A stretch of DNA of 64,000 nucleotides from Limnomonas spitsbergensis (lineage: Eukaryota; Chlorophyta; Chlorophyceae; Chlamydomonadales). How positions within the stretch are numbered: position 1 is the stretch's first letter; each line of letters opens with the position of its first letter. The DNA lies in contig JAYJMM010000120.1 in NCBI GenBank assembly GCA_037349105.1, positions 5,212,001 through 5,276,000 on the forward strand, in the 5' to 3' direction. The notes beneath the pieces were generated by a model, which searched no databases, was not told the origin of the DNA, and saw nothing but the letters and a program-made list of their open reading frames with translations. A program made the position numbers and the translations under genes. Shown in pieces: positions 48,501-60,103 of this stretch.

Positions 48501-49110
48501 CCTTGCTGTTGGAGATTGGTGAGATGTGTGTCGAGGGGATGAACTGGTTCAAGCATGTGGAGGACATTGAGCGTGGCTGGAGGATGCAGCGTGAGGATCT
48601 GGGAGGTTGGTGAAGGAGGAAGGGGAGGGAGAGTTGTGTAATGTCGTGGGGAAAGTGTTGGTATGGGTAAGGAGTGGGGGGGGGAGGCAAGGATTGGAAC
48701 ATGTGTGCCAGGAGTGAGCGTGTGAAAGCAGGCATGATAAGTGGCCGTAGGATGGGCGGGAGGGAGGTAGACATACGAGTCATAGTGCATGCTAGACCAA
48801 GCAGTGTTGGAAGAGGACGAGGAAGTGTGGCATGGGACGGACTGGGAGCGACTCGGGTACGGCGGGAGGGGACAGGTGGTGGGACGGGTGGGGGGGTATA
48901 CGCGTAGGAGGTGATGCATGGGTGGGATATGGCGTCGGTGAAGTATTGCCACATTGTCGTGTAGTTCAGGTTTCGCGACCTCCATTCGTACAGCCAAGAT
49001 GCCTCTTCTGATGAGCCCGCTGACGAATGCCGTATTCCACAGGCTACTCGCCACACTTCGGCTTTTTTGCAAATCGTGCCTGTTTCCTTCTACCGTGCAC
49101 ATCTAGCCTA
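45518..49110 (-). mobile_element. Decayed non-LTR retrotransposon (LINE) with RNase H domain
   Basis: Read on the minus strand from about 49100 to a TTTC-repeat tail at 45518-45560. The clearest part, about 47300-46850, is an RNase H domain. It runs CTDGSALSTHGKG, ITRAELAGIHVAL, LTIFSDFLASL and KVKSHIGIIGNELADKGA, so the D, E, D and D of the active site are all present. Further 3' come a HCPICSHPNDTHG Cys/His motif and YIARHNRAVCIIQIAI, as in the C-terminal finger of LINE polyproteins. Upstream, a Pro/Ser/Thr-rich frame (48170-49102) continues in another frame (47896-48173), so there is at least one frameshift. No reverse transcriptase YxDD block or endonuclease was found. It is therefore 5' truncated and dead. 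Confidence 0.82.
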
Positions 49111-49273
49111 CCTTCTATTTCAGCTTTCCCTGCTTGTGATCAATCGAGCACATTGTTGACAGTCATTTCGATTCCGAACTTGAACCTGCAGCTTTAGCAA
49201 ACGACCAGCAGGCAATTCACGCCTGGTCTTGAGATAGAGCGGGGGCGGGGGGTGCAGATAGCTGTTTTTCTCT

Positions 49274-51421
49274 ATGTACAAGCATGTAGATCCACTCATA
49301 GGGCACAGCCGATACAAAGATGGGAAGCTGCTGGCGGAAGGTTCGTTTGGCTTCGTCTATGTTTACATCAACGTGGAAACTACGGAGCATGTGGCTGTCA
49401 AGTTCCTGGACAGAGGTGCAGAGGTAACCAAGTACGTCGAGGGCGAAATTCTGAATCACAGAATCCTCCGACACCCTCATGTCATTGAGTTCAAGGCAAG
49501 TCGGGATGGGCTTCACTTGACACAGGTAGTCGTCCGCCGCCAAGGTAGAGCCTCGTCCTTGTCTTCGGACCAGGGGTAGCGACACCTGGAGTCATCGTGT
49601 CACGATGTGGATGACACTCTCACCGTCACCATAATGATGACGTTCTGCACTTGCCCTGAAGGCCCACCCACGAAGTTTACGTTATCAGTAGTAGTGGTGT
49701 CGATACGATGAGCACGACCCCATGCATAAGTCTATATGGACGTACCAAATTCATTGAAACCAGAAGCTGCTCTTGAGGCATCCATGCTCCCCCCATGGAA
49801 TCGAATTGTCCTTCAAAAACACCGTTGGCAATGTGCAGGAGGTCTTCCTGACAGAAGACTACATCTGCATTGCCATGGAGTATGCCAGCGGTGGCAGCCT
49901 TTTCCAGTTTGTCCAGAAAGAGGGCCACCTTCCGGAGGCCTCTGCTCGCTGGTTCTTCCAGCAGCTGATCATGGGGATTGATTACTGTCACCGGAAAGGC
50001 GTTGTCAACAGGGACATCAAATTGGAAAACGCCTTGCTCCAGGCAGGTCGAGGCCACGTAGGCACATGCCCTTGTTAGACTCTTACCGCAATACTCATTG
50101 GCACATACTGACAACCTTGGCTGACTGCATGCTGCCCTGTGATCTGCATCCTGTGTCATTACGCTGAATGGCGCCCTTGTGCCTTGCATTGGATTCGCCT
50201 GACAAGCTATCTGTAACCTCCACTCCTGCAGCCGTTTGACGGCATCCTTATGCCTCTCCTGAAAATCTGCGACTTCGGCTACAGCAAGGCACATGTTCAG
50301 TCAGCACCCAAGTCAACTGTTGGAACCCTGGCATGTACGTTCAGTGGAGGGCGCCCTCGCCTGAAAAAAAGGAATATGGCGTATCGTTCTCATGCTTCTT
50401 ATTCCTAACAGCATGAACTGAAAAGTGATGTGCGGTGTTTATTTGCTTCTGGCACAACTGCTGCCCTTTGCATGTCAGCCTCATCTACCTACCTATTACC
50501 GGTACCCACATGTGTATTCTGCTACAATTTCTGCCATTCATCTGGACCTGCATCACTTGAATCACTTCGCAGACATGGCGCCCGAGGTGGTTCGGGGGGA
50601 GAACTATGATGGCAAGCTGGCAGACATATGGTCATGTGGCGTCGTTTTATACGTAATGCTCTTTGGGCGGTACCCGTTTGACCCTCCCGCGACCAACAGC
50701 GGGCCGGCAAAGCCCGTGTCACAACGCGCCAACGCCATGATGATGCGTATCATGGGCATGCAGTGGAGCGTCCCGGACGGCATCCCCATATCGCCGGACT
50801 GCCTGGACCTGCTGGGGCGTATGATTGTGGCGGACCCTGCGCAGCGCATCAGCATGGCACACATGCAGCAGCACACGTGGTTTACCACCAATCTGCCCGC
50901 TCCGGCTCTGGCGATGAACGAGCAGTGCCTGGCCAACAACAACTATTCATGTGAGGGGGGACTAGGAACCGGTGCCACGAACACTGAGGCTTTGTGATCA
51001 GTGAACATGTAGACGATGGTCTTCGTACTGTCTCGGATGAATCATGCGCATGCTTGCCATAACAGGATGCCGATAGTGATGGGTGGGATGCTGTTCAAGT
51101 GGAGACGGTGCCAGGGTGGTTGGTTCTTGGTATACAACATACGATGTCAGGAGCACCCACCTGTCACAAATGAAAAGTGCTCAGGGTGCCCTATGCTACT
51201 ATGAGCACTAGTACATTTCAAGATGTAAACAGCATGTAAGCAGACCTGTGTGACCTGCCTGAATCTGTTGTGCTGCGGCCCCTCGGTCTGCAGGTGTCCA
51301 GAGTGTCGAGTGTATTAAGAAGCTCCTGAACCTGGTCGCGGAAGACTCTCAACTGCTTGAGCGAATCATAGACGACGAGATCCAAGGCGAAGTGACGAAT
51401 CGAGAGGCCATGGATGAATAG
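49274..51421 (+). CDS. SNRK2: SnRK2-family Ser/Thr kinase, copy 3 (about 344 aa)
   Basis: Exons: 49274-49495, 49839-50042, 50232-50334, 50573-50950 and 51294-51421. Border phases equal copy 2. Exons 2 and 3 have the same length as copy 2 (204 and 103). Motifs are AEGSFGFVYVY, VAVKFLDR, GVVNRDIKLENALL (Asn at the HRD His), DFGYSK, APKSTVGTLAYMAPEV and DIWSCGVVLYVMLFGRYPFD. The tail is short: VQSVECIKKLLN then IIDDEIQGEV. Introns 1 and 2 begin AAG|GCAAGT and CAG|GCAGGT, two GC-AG borders. The gene lies 19.4 kb from copy 2, and the gap is filled by mobile DNA, so the three were probably one tandem cluster. The intron that holds the huge array in copy 2 is only 238 bp here. Confidence 0.94.
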
Positions 51422-52080
51422 CTCGGGAGCAGCTGTTCTACGTACATCCTACGACTGATGCTCCTCATACTGTTTTGATCAGTTGGTGCGGTTGTCCACA
51501 CAGCCAGCCCAGGCAGAATCCCATGATGCCCGTACACGAGTGTGGTGAAATTGAAATTATCAATCTCTATCCGTTGCTTTAATTGTGCAGTTAAACTGCT
51601 GTGATCACGCATGCCAGTGTCCCAAAAAAACGAGATGCCTAGTGCATTTCATTCAGCAAGAGCTAGGTTACCTACAACTAGCCGTGTATACGAACGGTTA
51701 CATACCATTTTTTTACATTGGGTGCGTACTAGCAGGAGCTTCTATCGAGATATTGTTACCTAAATGCAGGTTGCACAGCTGCTGTGCCTATCTGCTTGAG
51801 CAAGAAGTTGATTTCAGCTTGTGTCATTCTATGCATTATATAAAGATAAATTCAGATTAGTCATTGTTTCGGAAGGATTGGTCATTGTTTTGGGAGGATT
51901 TGGGTATTTTGAATGTGAACCGGGGGATGCGGACGTGCCTGGCAGTCCTCGACCTGTGAAGACTTGGAGCAGCACATGGCTAGCGTAGAACGTGGCTGCA
52001 TGACACAACATGTCTTGCATGCTTCATTTCTTTTTTAGTACAGGCCAATCTGAGCTTCATGTAATACTGGGACACGCCCT
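51422..52080. other. 3' flank of SnRK2 copy 3
   Basis: AT-rich, no exon recognised. It ends at the third TIR element. Confidence 0.5.
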
Positions 52081-53151
52081 GGGCGGGTCATATGTATCGT
52101 AAAAACGTGGACAAGCCCAGCTGTGCAAGGAGGTTAGGTCATGACTTGATATCAATTACACATTGACTGTGCTCTAACCTGATTGCTAGCAGTGCACTAA
52201 TACTGGTAGGCACCAACTGTCCCTTGAGATAATCAAACGCAAACACAATGGGCTTAAGGAGTCCACTTGACAGAATCACCAACTCCAATAAATTTATGTT
52301 TCGAGATAACTTGGCCATGCTGAGGGGCCTGCCTCTAATTTTTTGAAGATGTATATTGCAGTGCTGGCCTCCATAGCTGAAGTATTACCTGCTGTAAAGC
52401 CTAGGGTTGTGGCTCTGAAACCACCAGTGCTGTTTTTTCCATCCTCTCGCAAAACCAGTCCTCGGCAGATCTGGCTGGCTCAGCTCAGATAAGAAGGGGG
52501 GCCTGGAATAAAGGACATGAAAATCAAGATGTGTGAATAAAGAGTGGATACCTGACTTCAGGCATTCTGGAACTCAGTGGCATCGATATGGGAGCTTGCA
52601 TGGCTGAGGGGCTGCATGGGGCAAGGGGCATGGCTTCCTGACAAGCCACCTTTGCCCCAAATTACTACTCTCAGGCTCTCTGAATCACCAGACATCATAG
52701 CAATCAGACAGGTATGGAGTGAATTCCAATCCATCAAAGACAGCCCTGATGTGGGCCACATGGAAGGCCATATCTGCATGTTGGATTGGCCAAATGACCT
52801 AGGGAAGGTGGAAATGCCTCTGTCTATGTCCCACCTACGCCCACTGAAAGGTCTACCTTAACCGGGTTTTGGCCACTTTTCAGGCTCAGCCGCCGCAAGT
52901 TTGGTACCCAACGGGGCAGTTTTTGGCATCCAACTGCCATTCGGATTCAAATTATACCCCAACAGACCTCAATCAACCGTGTATGGCAAGCTGATTACAG
53001 CACTTGACGATGTAGCAACACACCAGGTCGATCGAGGCAGTTCCTAGAGAGATTACTTCAAATTGCAGTTGGTACTGCTAGTGTGAACCAGGTTGGGACG
53101 GCGGGTTAAACCTCAGTACCCCTACAACGTGTCGATACATCTGACCCGCCC
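52081..53151. mobile_element. Non-autonomous TIR DNA element, copy 3 (inverted, diverged)
   Basis: Reverse orientation relative to 30611-31719. Ends are GGGCGGGTCATATGTATCG and its inverted partner. About 65 internal bases present in copies 1 and 2 are absent. No coding. Confidence 0.8.
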
Positions 53152-53163
53152 TGCCTGTGTCTG

Positions 53164-53350
53164 TTTTAGTGCACGCCAGATCACCTCATGTCTGACCCGA
53201 CGGGAACCCTGGGCGGCCACTACTTACAAGATTGATGGGGAAACCTGGACCAGCCGCGGCCGTTGGCCCAAAGAGCAAGTCTTGCTGCGCTAAGCCCCCT
53301 AGGCGAGAGGCATTGATGCAGCTGAATTGAGGGAAGCATAGTCCCGAAGC
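53164..53350. mobile_element. MITE-like element, copy 4
   Basis: Begins TTTTAGTGCACGCCAGATCA and includes the GGGCGGCCAC and GATGCAGCTGAATTG blocks of the family. It lies just outside the TIR element. Confidence 0.55.
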
Positions 53351-53422
53351 GCGCTATGAGATACACAACTCCATGCCATAACCGGACAGGGGAGTTTATA
53401 AGGCGTCAACCTTGACGAACCC

Positions 53423-53701
53423 ATGATGAGGTTTTTGGCTGCCAACGCCCTCGTTATTGCTCAACTCTCAATGCAGAAGATCAAGTTCCGCGTGGGCAAT
53501 CGCAGCGAGGCCGAGAGCATAGTGCATAGGAGGATTCAGTTGGCAGGCAAGGGGGTCACCATCTGGGATGATATGTCCCTTGCAGAGTTGTCGGCACGGC
53601 ATGAGCTCTGGCCCAAGTTCCAGTTTGCTAAGGAAATAAAGTTGAGGGTGTTTTTCACGCGTGCTCGGCTCTTTGTCGATGGGGTGGAGGTGGCCGCATG
53701 A
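53423..53701 (+). pseudogene. Possible retrotransposon ORF1 fragment (92 codons)
   Basis: Open frame ending in a stop at 53701. The composition (RVGNRSEAESIV, KGVTIWDDMSLAEL, RVFFTRARLFVDGVEV) reads like the RNA-binding part of LINE ORF1 proteins as I recall them. No adjoining reverse transcriptase remains. Assignment is tentative. Confidence 0.4.
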
Positions 53702-56079
53702 GTGTTTGCTTTCATTTGTCAGGTTAAGGGAGTCTTGACTCAATGGAATGACCATCACCTTGATTATCACAATTCTTATCTCTGGTCTCCATGTGTTTGT
53801 TTCATCGTTTCTGAATCACTAATTTAACATTGAAATGGCTCATTTAAAGAAGTTCCACATACTCATCTCAATGATTTATACACACAGTTCACACTTTTTA
53901 AACATTTAACTCACTTCAGTTATGTGTCACACAGTTTCATACATATTTCACACATTTTAAAACACTTAAACTCACTGAAGTTTCGCTTACGCATCACACA
54001 GTTTTCACAAAAACTCATAAACTTTCACTCAAACTTTCTTGTTCCTTCTGAAATATAATCTAACGCTGTCCCTTACGACACTCACCTGTATTTCCTAGGA
54101 GGCGTCCAACCGAACTCTTTTGCACCCATGTTATGTTTTATGGCTGGGGCTAATCGACTATGAAGGTTGCGCTTAAGATTAAACCACCTTGGTGTTACTA
54201 TGAAAACACAAACAAAAAATTGTGTGCACTGTTTATCGAGAATGAGCCCACTGCTCTACCCAAACAAAATGTCAACATCCAGGTATTTCAAATCCATGTA
54301 GGAACCCTAGAAATTCCCTAGAACTGCTGACCTAGACCTTAACATCACGACCCTGCAGCATCTTAAACAACTGATTCCTGTGCACTAGCCTCTCAGATCA
54401 TGCATGGGCGAATCAAAAACATGTGATACCACCACCGGAATACATGCACTAAATTCTTCATGAATTCTAAGATGACTCCATTATGGAGTCTCCATATGAG
54501 TGATATGACGGTATTGATGTGATGATCATTGCCTACTACCTCTATGCCACACTGTTTGGGACCGTTGGCCAGCTACTAAAACTCCACCGATGACTTAATC
54601 ACCGGTACTACTTTAGAGGCATCACATTTTAATATTCGATGCTGGACACAGGTGCCTGTAAACCGATTCAAGGCACAAAATAAACTAGGACAGCTAGAGG
54701 TAAGACAGTGACCCCCCTAAGCAAGCAACCAACACGCAACCACAGACAAGTGGCAAGGGAACGAAACCCATGGTGCAGAAGATAAACCACCGTCACAAAC
54801 CATGACATGGGTGCAGAGGAAATTAGCTGAACACCACTACCCACACAAATCAAGAGTGTACCGTGTAGAAGAATATTCAAGTAGAAGTGTGAAAGCCTGT
54901 GCCAAGCCTATGGTACCCATCACACTAATTTAAGCCAGGATACTTCTTGATTTCCCACTTTTCCTCCTTTTTTCCTGACCCCTGGTCTTTGTTTCGTTCT
55001 TTCCTCCCAACCCATTACATAGGCGCCCACGCGGCCGAGCCTTTTTGAGCAGGGCCCAGAGGTGTAATACATGGGATAATCCGGTGATTTCGTATATTTG
55101 TCAAATTGATTGGCCCAGCCCTGAAGACGAGTTTTCTGGTAGTGGAAAACTTGCTGGAAAGAGGTACTGAATTCAGCTGGGCATTGCAATGGGGTAAGAC
55201 TGTCACATCAGAGGGTACCAGGCTGCTGGCATTGTGTAGCCCAGAGACCCCTGTCTAACAAAAGTATGGAGGGCTGCCTGTTTCACAAAACTATGGCAGC
55301 TAGAATCTTGGGGCCTTCTAACTGCCACTTGTCCACCGGCCGCTTTTATGTCATATCTGCCGAATATTCGGCAGATACCAGCACGGCGTAAACTAACGCC
55401 GATGTTTTGCTACCTGAGACGCATGCAGTTTGCCCTCAAGGTCGGGCAAACAGGTGAGTGTTTCCATACAACTTACAAGCAATGCCCAGCGGCCAGCGGG
55501 TATTCCGCCATGCAGCACACTACGACATTCCACTTTATAACCTACATTGCCTTTTTTTGCCGCATGTCGGTATCTAAATACAATACAATGTACTGGAGGA
55601 ACCAGTAGCGCACCAGATACCGGAATCAGCGGGCATAATAAGCCTTGTACGAGACAAGGGCTTGGACGCATGCATGTCACTATGTGTGGACTCTCCCAGT
55701 CTCCCTGCTTGTGTGCCGGTGTAAGAGAGAGGCTTACAAGTTTACACTCACACAGGCGGGTCTGTTGATTATTCTTTTCTTCAGCAGAAGCTTGCAAGTT
55801 GCCATTTGCCGTCATGTTATTCTTTCTTGGACTTTGCAAAGTCATGCCCGCTGATCATTCTTTTCTGCTAAATTACACTTAGCGCGACCCCGTTGTCTTC
55901 CTGACCCGGTGAAAAGTCCGATCGCTTTCGACCGTGAATCTCACAAACCTACCACGGGATCATAAGATCAGACGCTCTTATCCTGTACTGGTAACTGTTG
56001 CTTTGTATCTTTCACAGCTTCCAAGCTATCCTCGTTAGTGCACGATCTAGTTCGACGAGAGCTTGTCCTGTTGTTGAAG
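53702..56079. other. AT-rich repeat-bearing spacer, no gene recognised
   Basis: 53860-54030 has loose CACACAGTT/CACACATTTT repeats. A dispersed GC-rich repeat lies inverted at 55019-55073 and a 24-bp palindrome at 55354-55377. The last part should contain the promoter of the aminotransferase gene. Confidence 0.5.
55354..55377. repeat. Perfect 24-bp palindrome
   Basis: TATCTGCCGAAT and its exact reverse complement ATTCGGCAGATA meet without a spacer. Confidence 0.9.
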
Positions 56080-59000
56080 ATGAGATCCACGTCAACTCGC
56101 CTCCTGGCAAATGCGGTGGCAAAGTTCCAACGAGGGTTGAGTAGCAGCAGCAGCGCTTTGGCCGAGCAGGTAAGATATAATGCAGCCCCTACAGTCCCTT
56201 CCGGCTTATCTCAATATTCGATCCACTGGCACAGGCTGCCCCGTTCTCCTACGTACCTCCTGGACGTAACCATCTTTTCGTTCCTGGTATGTCCATTCCC
56301 TGGTATGTTTCTCATCGTGCACATGTGACCAGGGTGTGCGACCAGATCATGATCCGTTTCCCGAGTGACCCCGCACACGTCGCATGACCCGCCCTCCAAT
56401 CTCACACCTATTAAACATGGCTTCCTGGTATTCAGGAATGGAATGAACACAGTCAGGTTTCAATGCACATTGAACAGATGCCTCTGGTAGAAGCCATGTT
56501 TGACGCCCTCTGCAGCAACATGTCCATGTACTCTACTGAAGGAATGATGCCGTGCATCCTTTTGCTTCAGGCCCTGTCAACATCCATGATCGCGTCCTCA
56601 GTGCCATGAACGTTCCAGGCCAGAACCATAGAGACCCTTGGTTCGCTGAGCTGTACAAGTCTGTCTTGGAGGACACCAAGTTTGTTTACCAGACCAAGGA
56701 GGGCACGCCCTTCATCTTCCCGGGGACCGGCACAGGCGGTTGGGAGGTGCGTCCATCCCCATGACAAGATTGTCCAGGGGGCAGGATGACAGAACGTGCT
56801 AGATGAAATGTTTAAGGCCATGGACATTTCTCGGATCAAAGCAGCGCACCTACTCGCCCAGCATTCAGGCAGTGCTTGACAATATTCTGAGCCTCAATGT
56901 CATGTGTTAACCATCCATGCCATGCCAAAGGCTTGCAGATCCAAAATAGCATGTTGCACTGCCACCCCTCACCCCCCAGCCCCTTGACTGTCACCCTCCA
57001 GGCGTCCCTCACCAACACCCTGTCGCCCGGCGACAAGGTCGTCTGCTTCCGCTTTGGCCAGTTTTCACACCTGTGGATCGACATGATGCAGCGCCTAGGA
57101 CTGGATGTTGAGGTCATTGACCGGCCGTGGGGAGAGGGTGCGCACGAGGGCTTGCTTGAGGAGATGCTGAAGAAAGACACTGGGAAGAAAATCAAGGCAG
57201 TTTGCGTGGTCCACAATGAGACCACCACCGGCGTGACAAGTGACATCAAGGGCTGCAGGTACCGCTGAAGCAGGGGACAGGGAAGTGGGCTAATGCAGGC
57301 ATGATGAGACTGTGGTTCGACTACTTGTTGCCAGCCGGACACGTGATGTTGTCAGCTTTGCTGTAGTGCAGTCTATGACTACTCGTGCCACGACGCCAAC
57401 CAGCTACTCTTCTGGGGGGTAGCCCCATGACCAGGTTGTCAAAAGGCTGACCACTTCACACTCTTGAGGCCTGTTAAGGATGGAGTGGGACATGGCAGGG
57501 CTCAGGCATGCCCATCCCCCCATGCGCAGGCAAGCCATGGACGCTGCCTCCCACCCTGCACTGCTGCTGGTGGACGGCGTTTCCTCCATTGGAGCACTGG
57601 ACTTCCAATTTGACGAATGGCGCGTGGATGTGGCGGTGACAGGGTCTCAGAAGGCAATGTCGCTGCCGACGGGCCTGGCATATGTGTGTGCTTCCAAGAA
57701 GGTGCGGGGCAGTACAGCAGGCACAGGCGCAGGGAAGCGGCTCCCCCCTCATGAGCATGCACTGCTTGTAAGCGGCCACATGCTACGGCTTGCTCCCACC
57801 CAGGCATGGGCAACCTGCATGATGCCACGCCCCCTCCCCCCACCCTTACCTGTCACCACATTGACCAAAATCAGGAATGCTGCATCACCATGCTTTCTGA
57901 TCCTGATTCATGTGACCAGTTTGTGATACATGCCAGCACCATGGTGACACTTAACGCATGGCATGTGCCTACTGTGTATTGGACAGCATGTGGGCATGGG
58001 TTGGAAGCTGGCTGACCCGAGCTGCACATGCCAGCTGTTGGTCCGATTGCATGCACGACTGCTGCTTGCAGGCGCTCGAGGCGGGCAAGACGGCCCAGCT
58101 GCGCCGCTGCTACTTTGACTTTGCGGACTACCTGCGGACCAATCCCTCAGGCAATGTGCCTTACACACCATCCGTACCGCTGTTGTACGGAACCCAGGAG
58201 TCCATCCGCATGCTGAAACAGGAGGGGTGAGCAGAGATTTAAGACATGGAGGACCAGAGGGGGAGGGCTCTGCAGAAAATACATTCAGTTGGCAGCATTT
58301 GCCGCAGTGGGTGCATGACACTATCACACTAGTTAGGCTAGTCACTGTCAACTGATCAGTGCCTGGTGATACAGCCCCACCTCGCATGCGGAACTTATGG
58401 TTGCTGGCTTGCTGTGGATTGGCTGACTGACTAAATCGGCTATTTGGCTCGGCCCCCTCGGGGCTCCTTCCTTTTTGCGATGATGAGTCAGCCTAGATGT
58501 CACGCATGCCTCAGCTCCACGGTCATGGTCCCACCATTGTGCATGACTGACAGGTACAGCCCTGTTGTGTGTGCAGGTTTGAGAACGTCGTGGCCCGCCA
58601 CCACCGGCTTGCGGAAGGTGTGCGAAAGGCTGTTGAGGGCTGGGGCTTGACCACGCTTTGCAAGGACCCCAGGTGGGTGGGTGGGTGCCTCGAAGTAGGC
58701 TGTTGAGGGCTGGGGCTTGACCATGCTTTGCCAGAACCCCTGGTGGGTGGGCAGGTGGGCACCCCGTTGAAGGCAGCGTGGGTGCTGATTTCTGGCATCG
58801 ATGGAGAGGATGGATATGATCATTTGACAAACCAACTTTTCAGTCCTCCCACCTGCCGTCGTTTTGAAAACGTACGCTGGGACTGGTCTGGCAGGCTTTT
58901 CCTAAGCCGGCCCTGCTTTTGTCGACTCCTGATTGTGGTTTCTTCCCCTGCTTTACCATCCCCCAGATGGAAGAGTGATTCTCTCACGGTCATCGAGACG

Positions 59001-59532
59001 CCCCCTGGCATTGACACCAACAAGATTGTGAACTTCGCGTATGCCAAGTACGATCTGTCCATCGGAATCGGCCTGTCCAAGGTCAACGGAAAGGTGAGAG
59101 AGGACTGGGCAGTGGGCACCTGCTACGTCCTCTCATAGCGGAGCGCTGCTTCATATGACTTCTCAAGCAAAGCTGCGCCCACTGCCCCACTCTGGTTTAT
59201 AGCTGTTTGCATGATCCAGTTTGCCTACGTAGCGCCTCTGGCTCAGGCAGCACCTCCATTGTGCGGCTGGGGTGACCTGGTTCCAAAGGGTTACTGTCGC
59301 ATCAGGCATGTGCGCGACCTGCTGAGTTCTCTCCTTTACCCCGCAGGTCTTCCGCATCGGCCATCTGGGCAACATGAACGAGCTCATGCTGTGTGGCGCG
59401 CTGTCGGGGGCTGAGATGGCCATGATGGACGTTGGCATGAAGATCACGCCCGGGAGTGGTGTGGGGAAGGCCATCGAGTACTGGAACAAGACCGCAAAGT
59501 GCATCAAGACACGGGAGAGCCTGTTGGTCTAA
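56080..59532 (+). CDS. SGAT: Serine-glyoxylate / alanine-glyoxylate aminotransferase (436 aa), class V PLP enzyme
   Basis: Transfers the amino group of serine or alanine to glyoxylate in photorespiration. Exons: 56080-56169, 56236-56287, 56571-56746, 57002-57258, 57530-57701, 58072-58226, 58577-58672, 58967-59093 and 59347-59532. All phases close. The first 30 residues (MRSTSTRLLANAVAKFQRG...) are basic, Ser-rich and free of acids until the end, like a mitochondrial leader. Then come the family blocks GRNHLFVPGPVNI, TPFIFPGTGTGGWE, SLTNTLSPGD, CVVHNETTTGV, LLLVDGVSSIGALDF and TGSQKAMSLPTGL (Lys233 would bind PLP), then PYTPSVPLLYG and VFRIGHLGNMNEL. The C-terminus ESLLV is not a peroxisomal PTS1. 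Length is normal. The donor region of exon 7 is duplicated in the next intron. Confidence 0.96.
58628..58755 (+). repeat. 70-bp duplication of SGAT exon 7 end and donor
   Basis: GGCTGTTGAGGGCTGGGGCT occurs at 58628 (exon) and 58698 (intron). The match continues through CCCCAG|GTGGGTGGG in copy 1 and CCCCTGGTGGGTGGG in copy 2. Confidence 0.92.
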
Positions 59533-60103
59533 TAAGCAGAGGTGGATGCGAAGCCTGCTGTGCCAAGGGGACTTTGGCAGTAGGGGAGGAGGATGTTGGA
59601 CAGGAGGAGCACTAGTGCAAATAATGATGTAGGATACGCAGGTATCCTGACATTTTTACATGCAGCCTCTGGGGGCTGTCTCCGAGATTCATAGATACGT
59701 CTGTAGAATTTGAAGCCGCACTGAACTGGCTGGATTCCAGATTTATGGACACCAATACTATGGACACCATTATAATCTTCACACTTTCTACCCCGCGTCA
59801 TGGCTTATCTATTGCCTTAGATATTTAATACTGCACCATGACCCGGTACTAGGAAACTGACACAATGTCCTCGCAACCGGGGTCTGGCAACATGTAAATA
59901 CTTGGTCTGGTAATCTTGGTGTCTGGGCCACCCAACGAATGAATTGTCAAGTGACTGGAAATTAAAAGCCCAGATGAGACGATGACAGCGCTCTTTCATT
60001 CAACAGTCTCACACATACATACAGACAAGATTCAGGATGGGGCACACCCAGATACCCTCTGTATGTAGATGACGATCCCATGGCCTCCATCCAATGATTG
60101 GAG
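59533..60103. other. Convergent 3' region
   Basis: 571 bp between two convergent stop codons. No exon or repeat recognised. Confidence 0.5.

Noticed and set aside
47122..48907. Plus-strand Gly-rich ORFs
   Set aside because: Antisense to the LINE. The minus strand carries the RNase H motifs.
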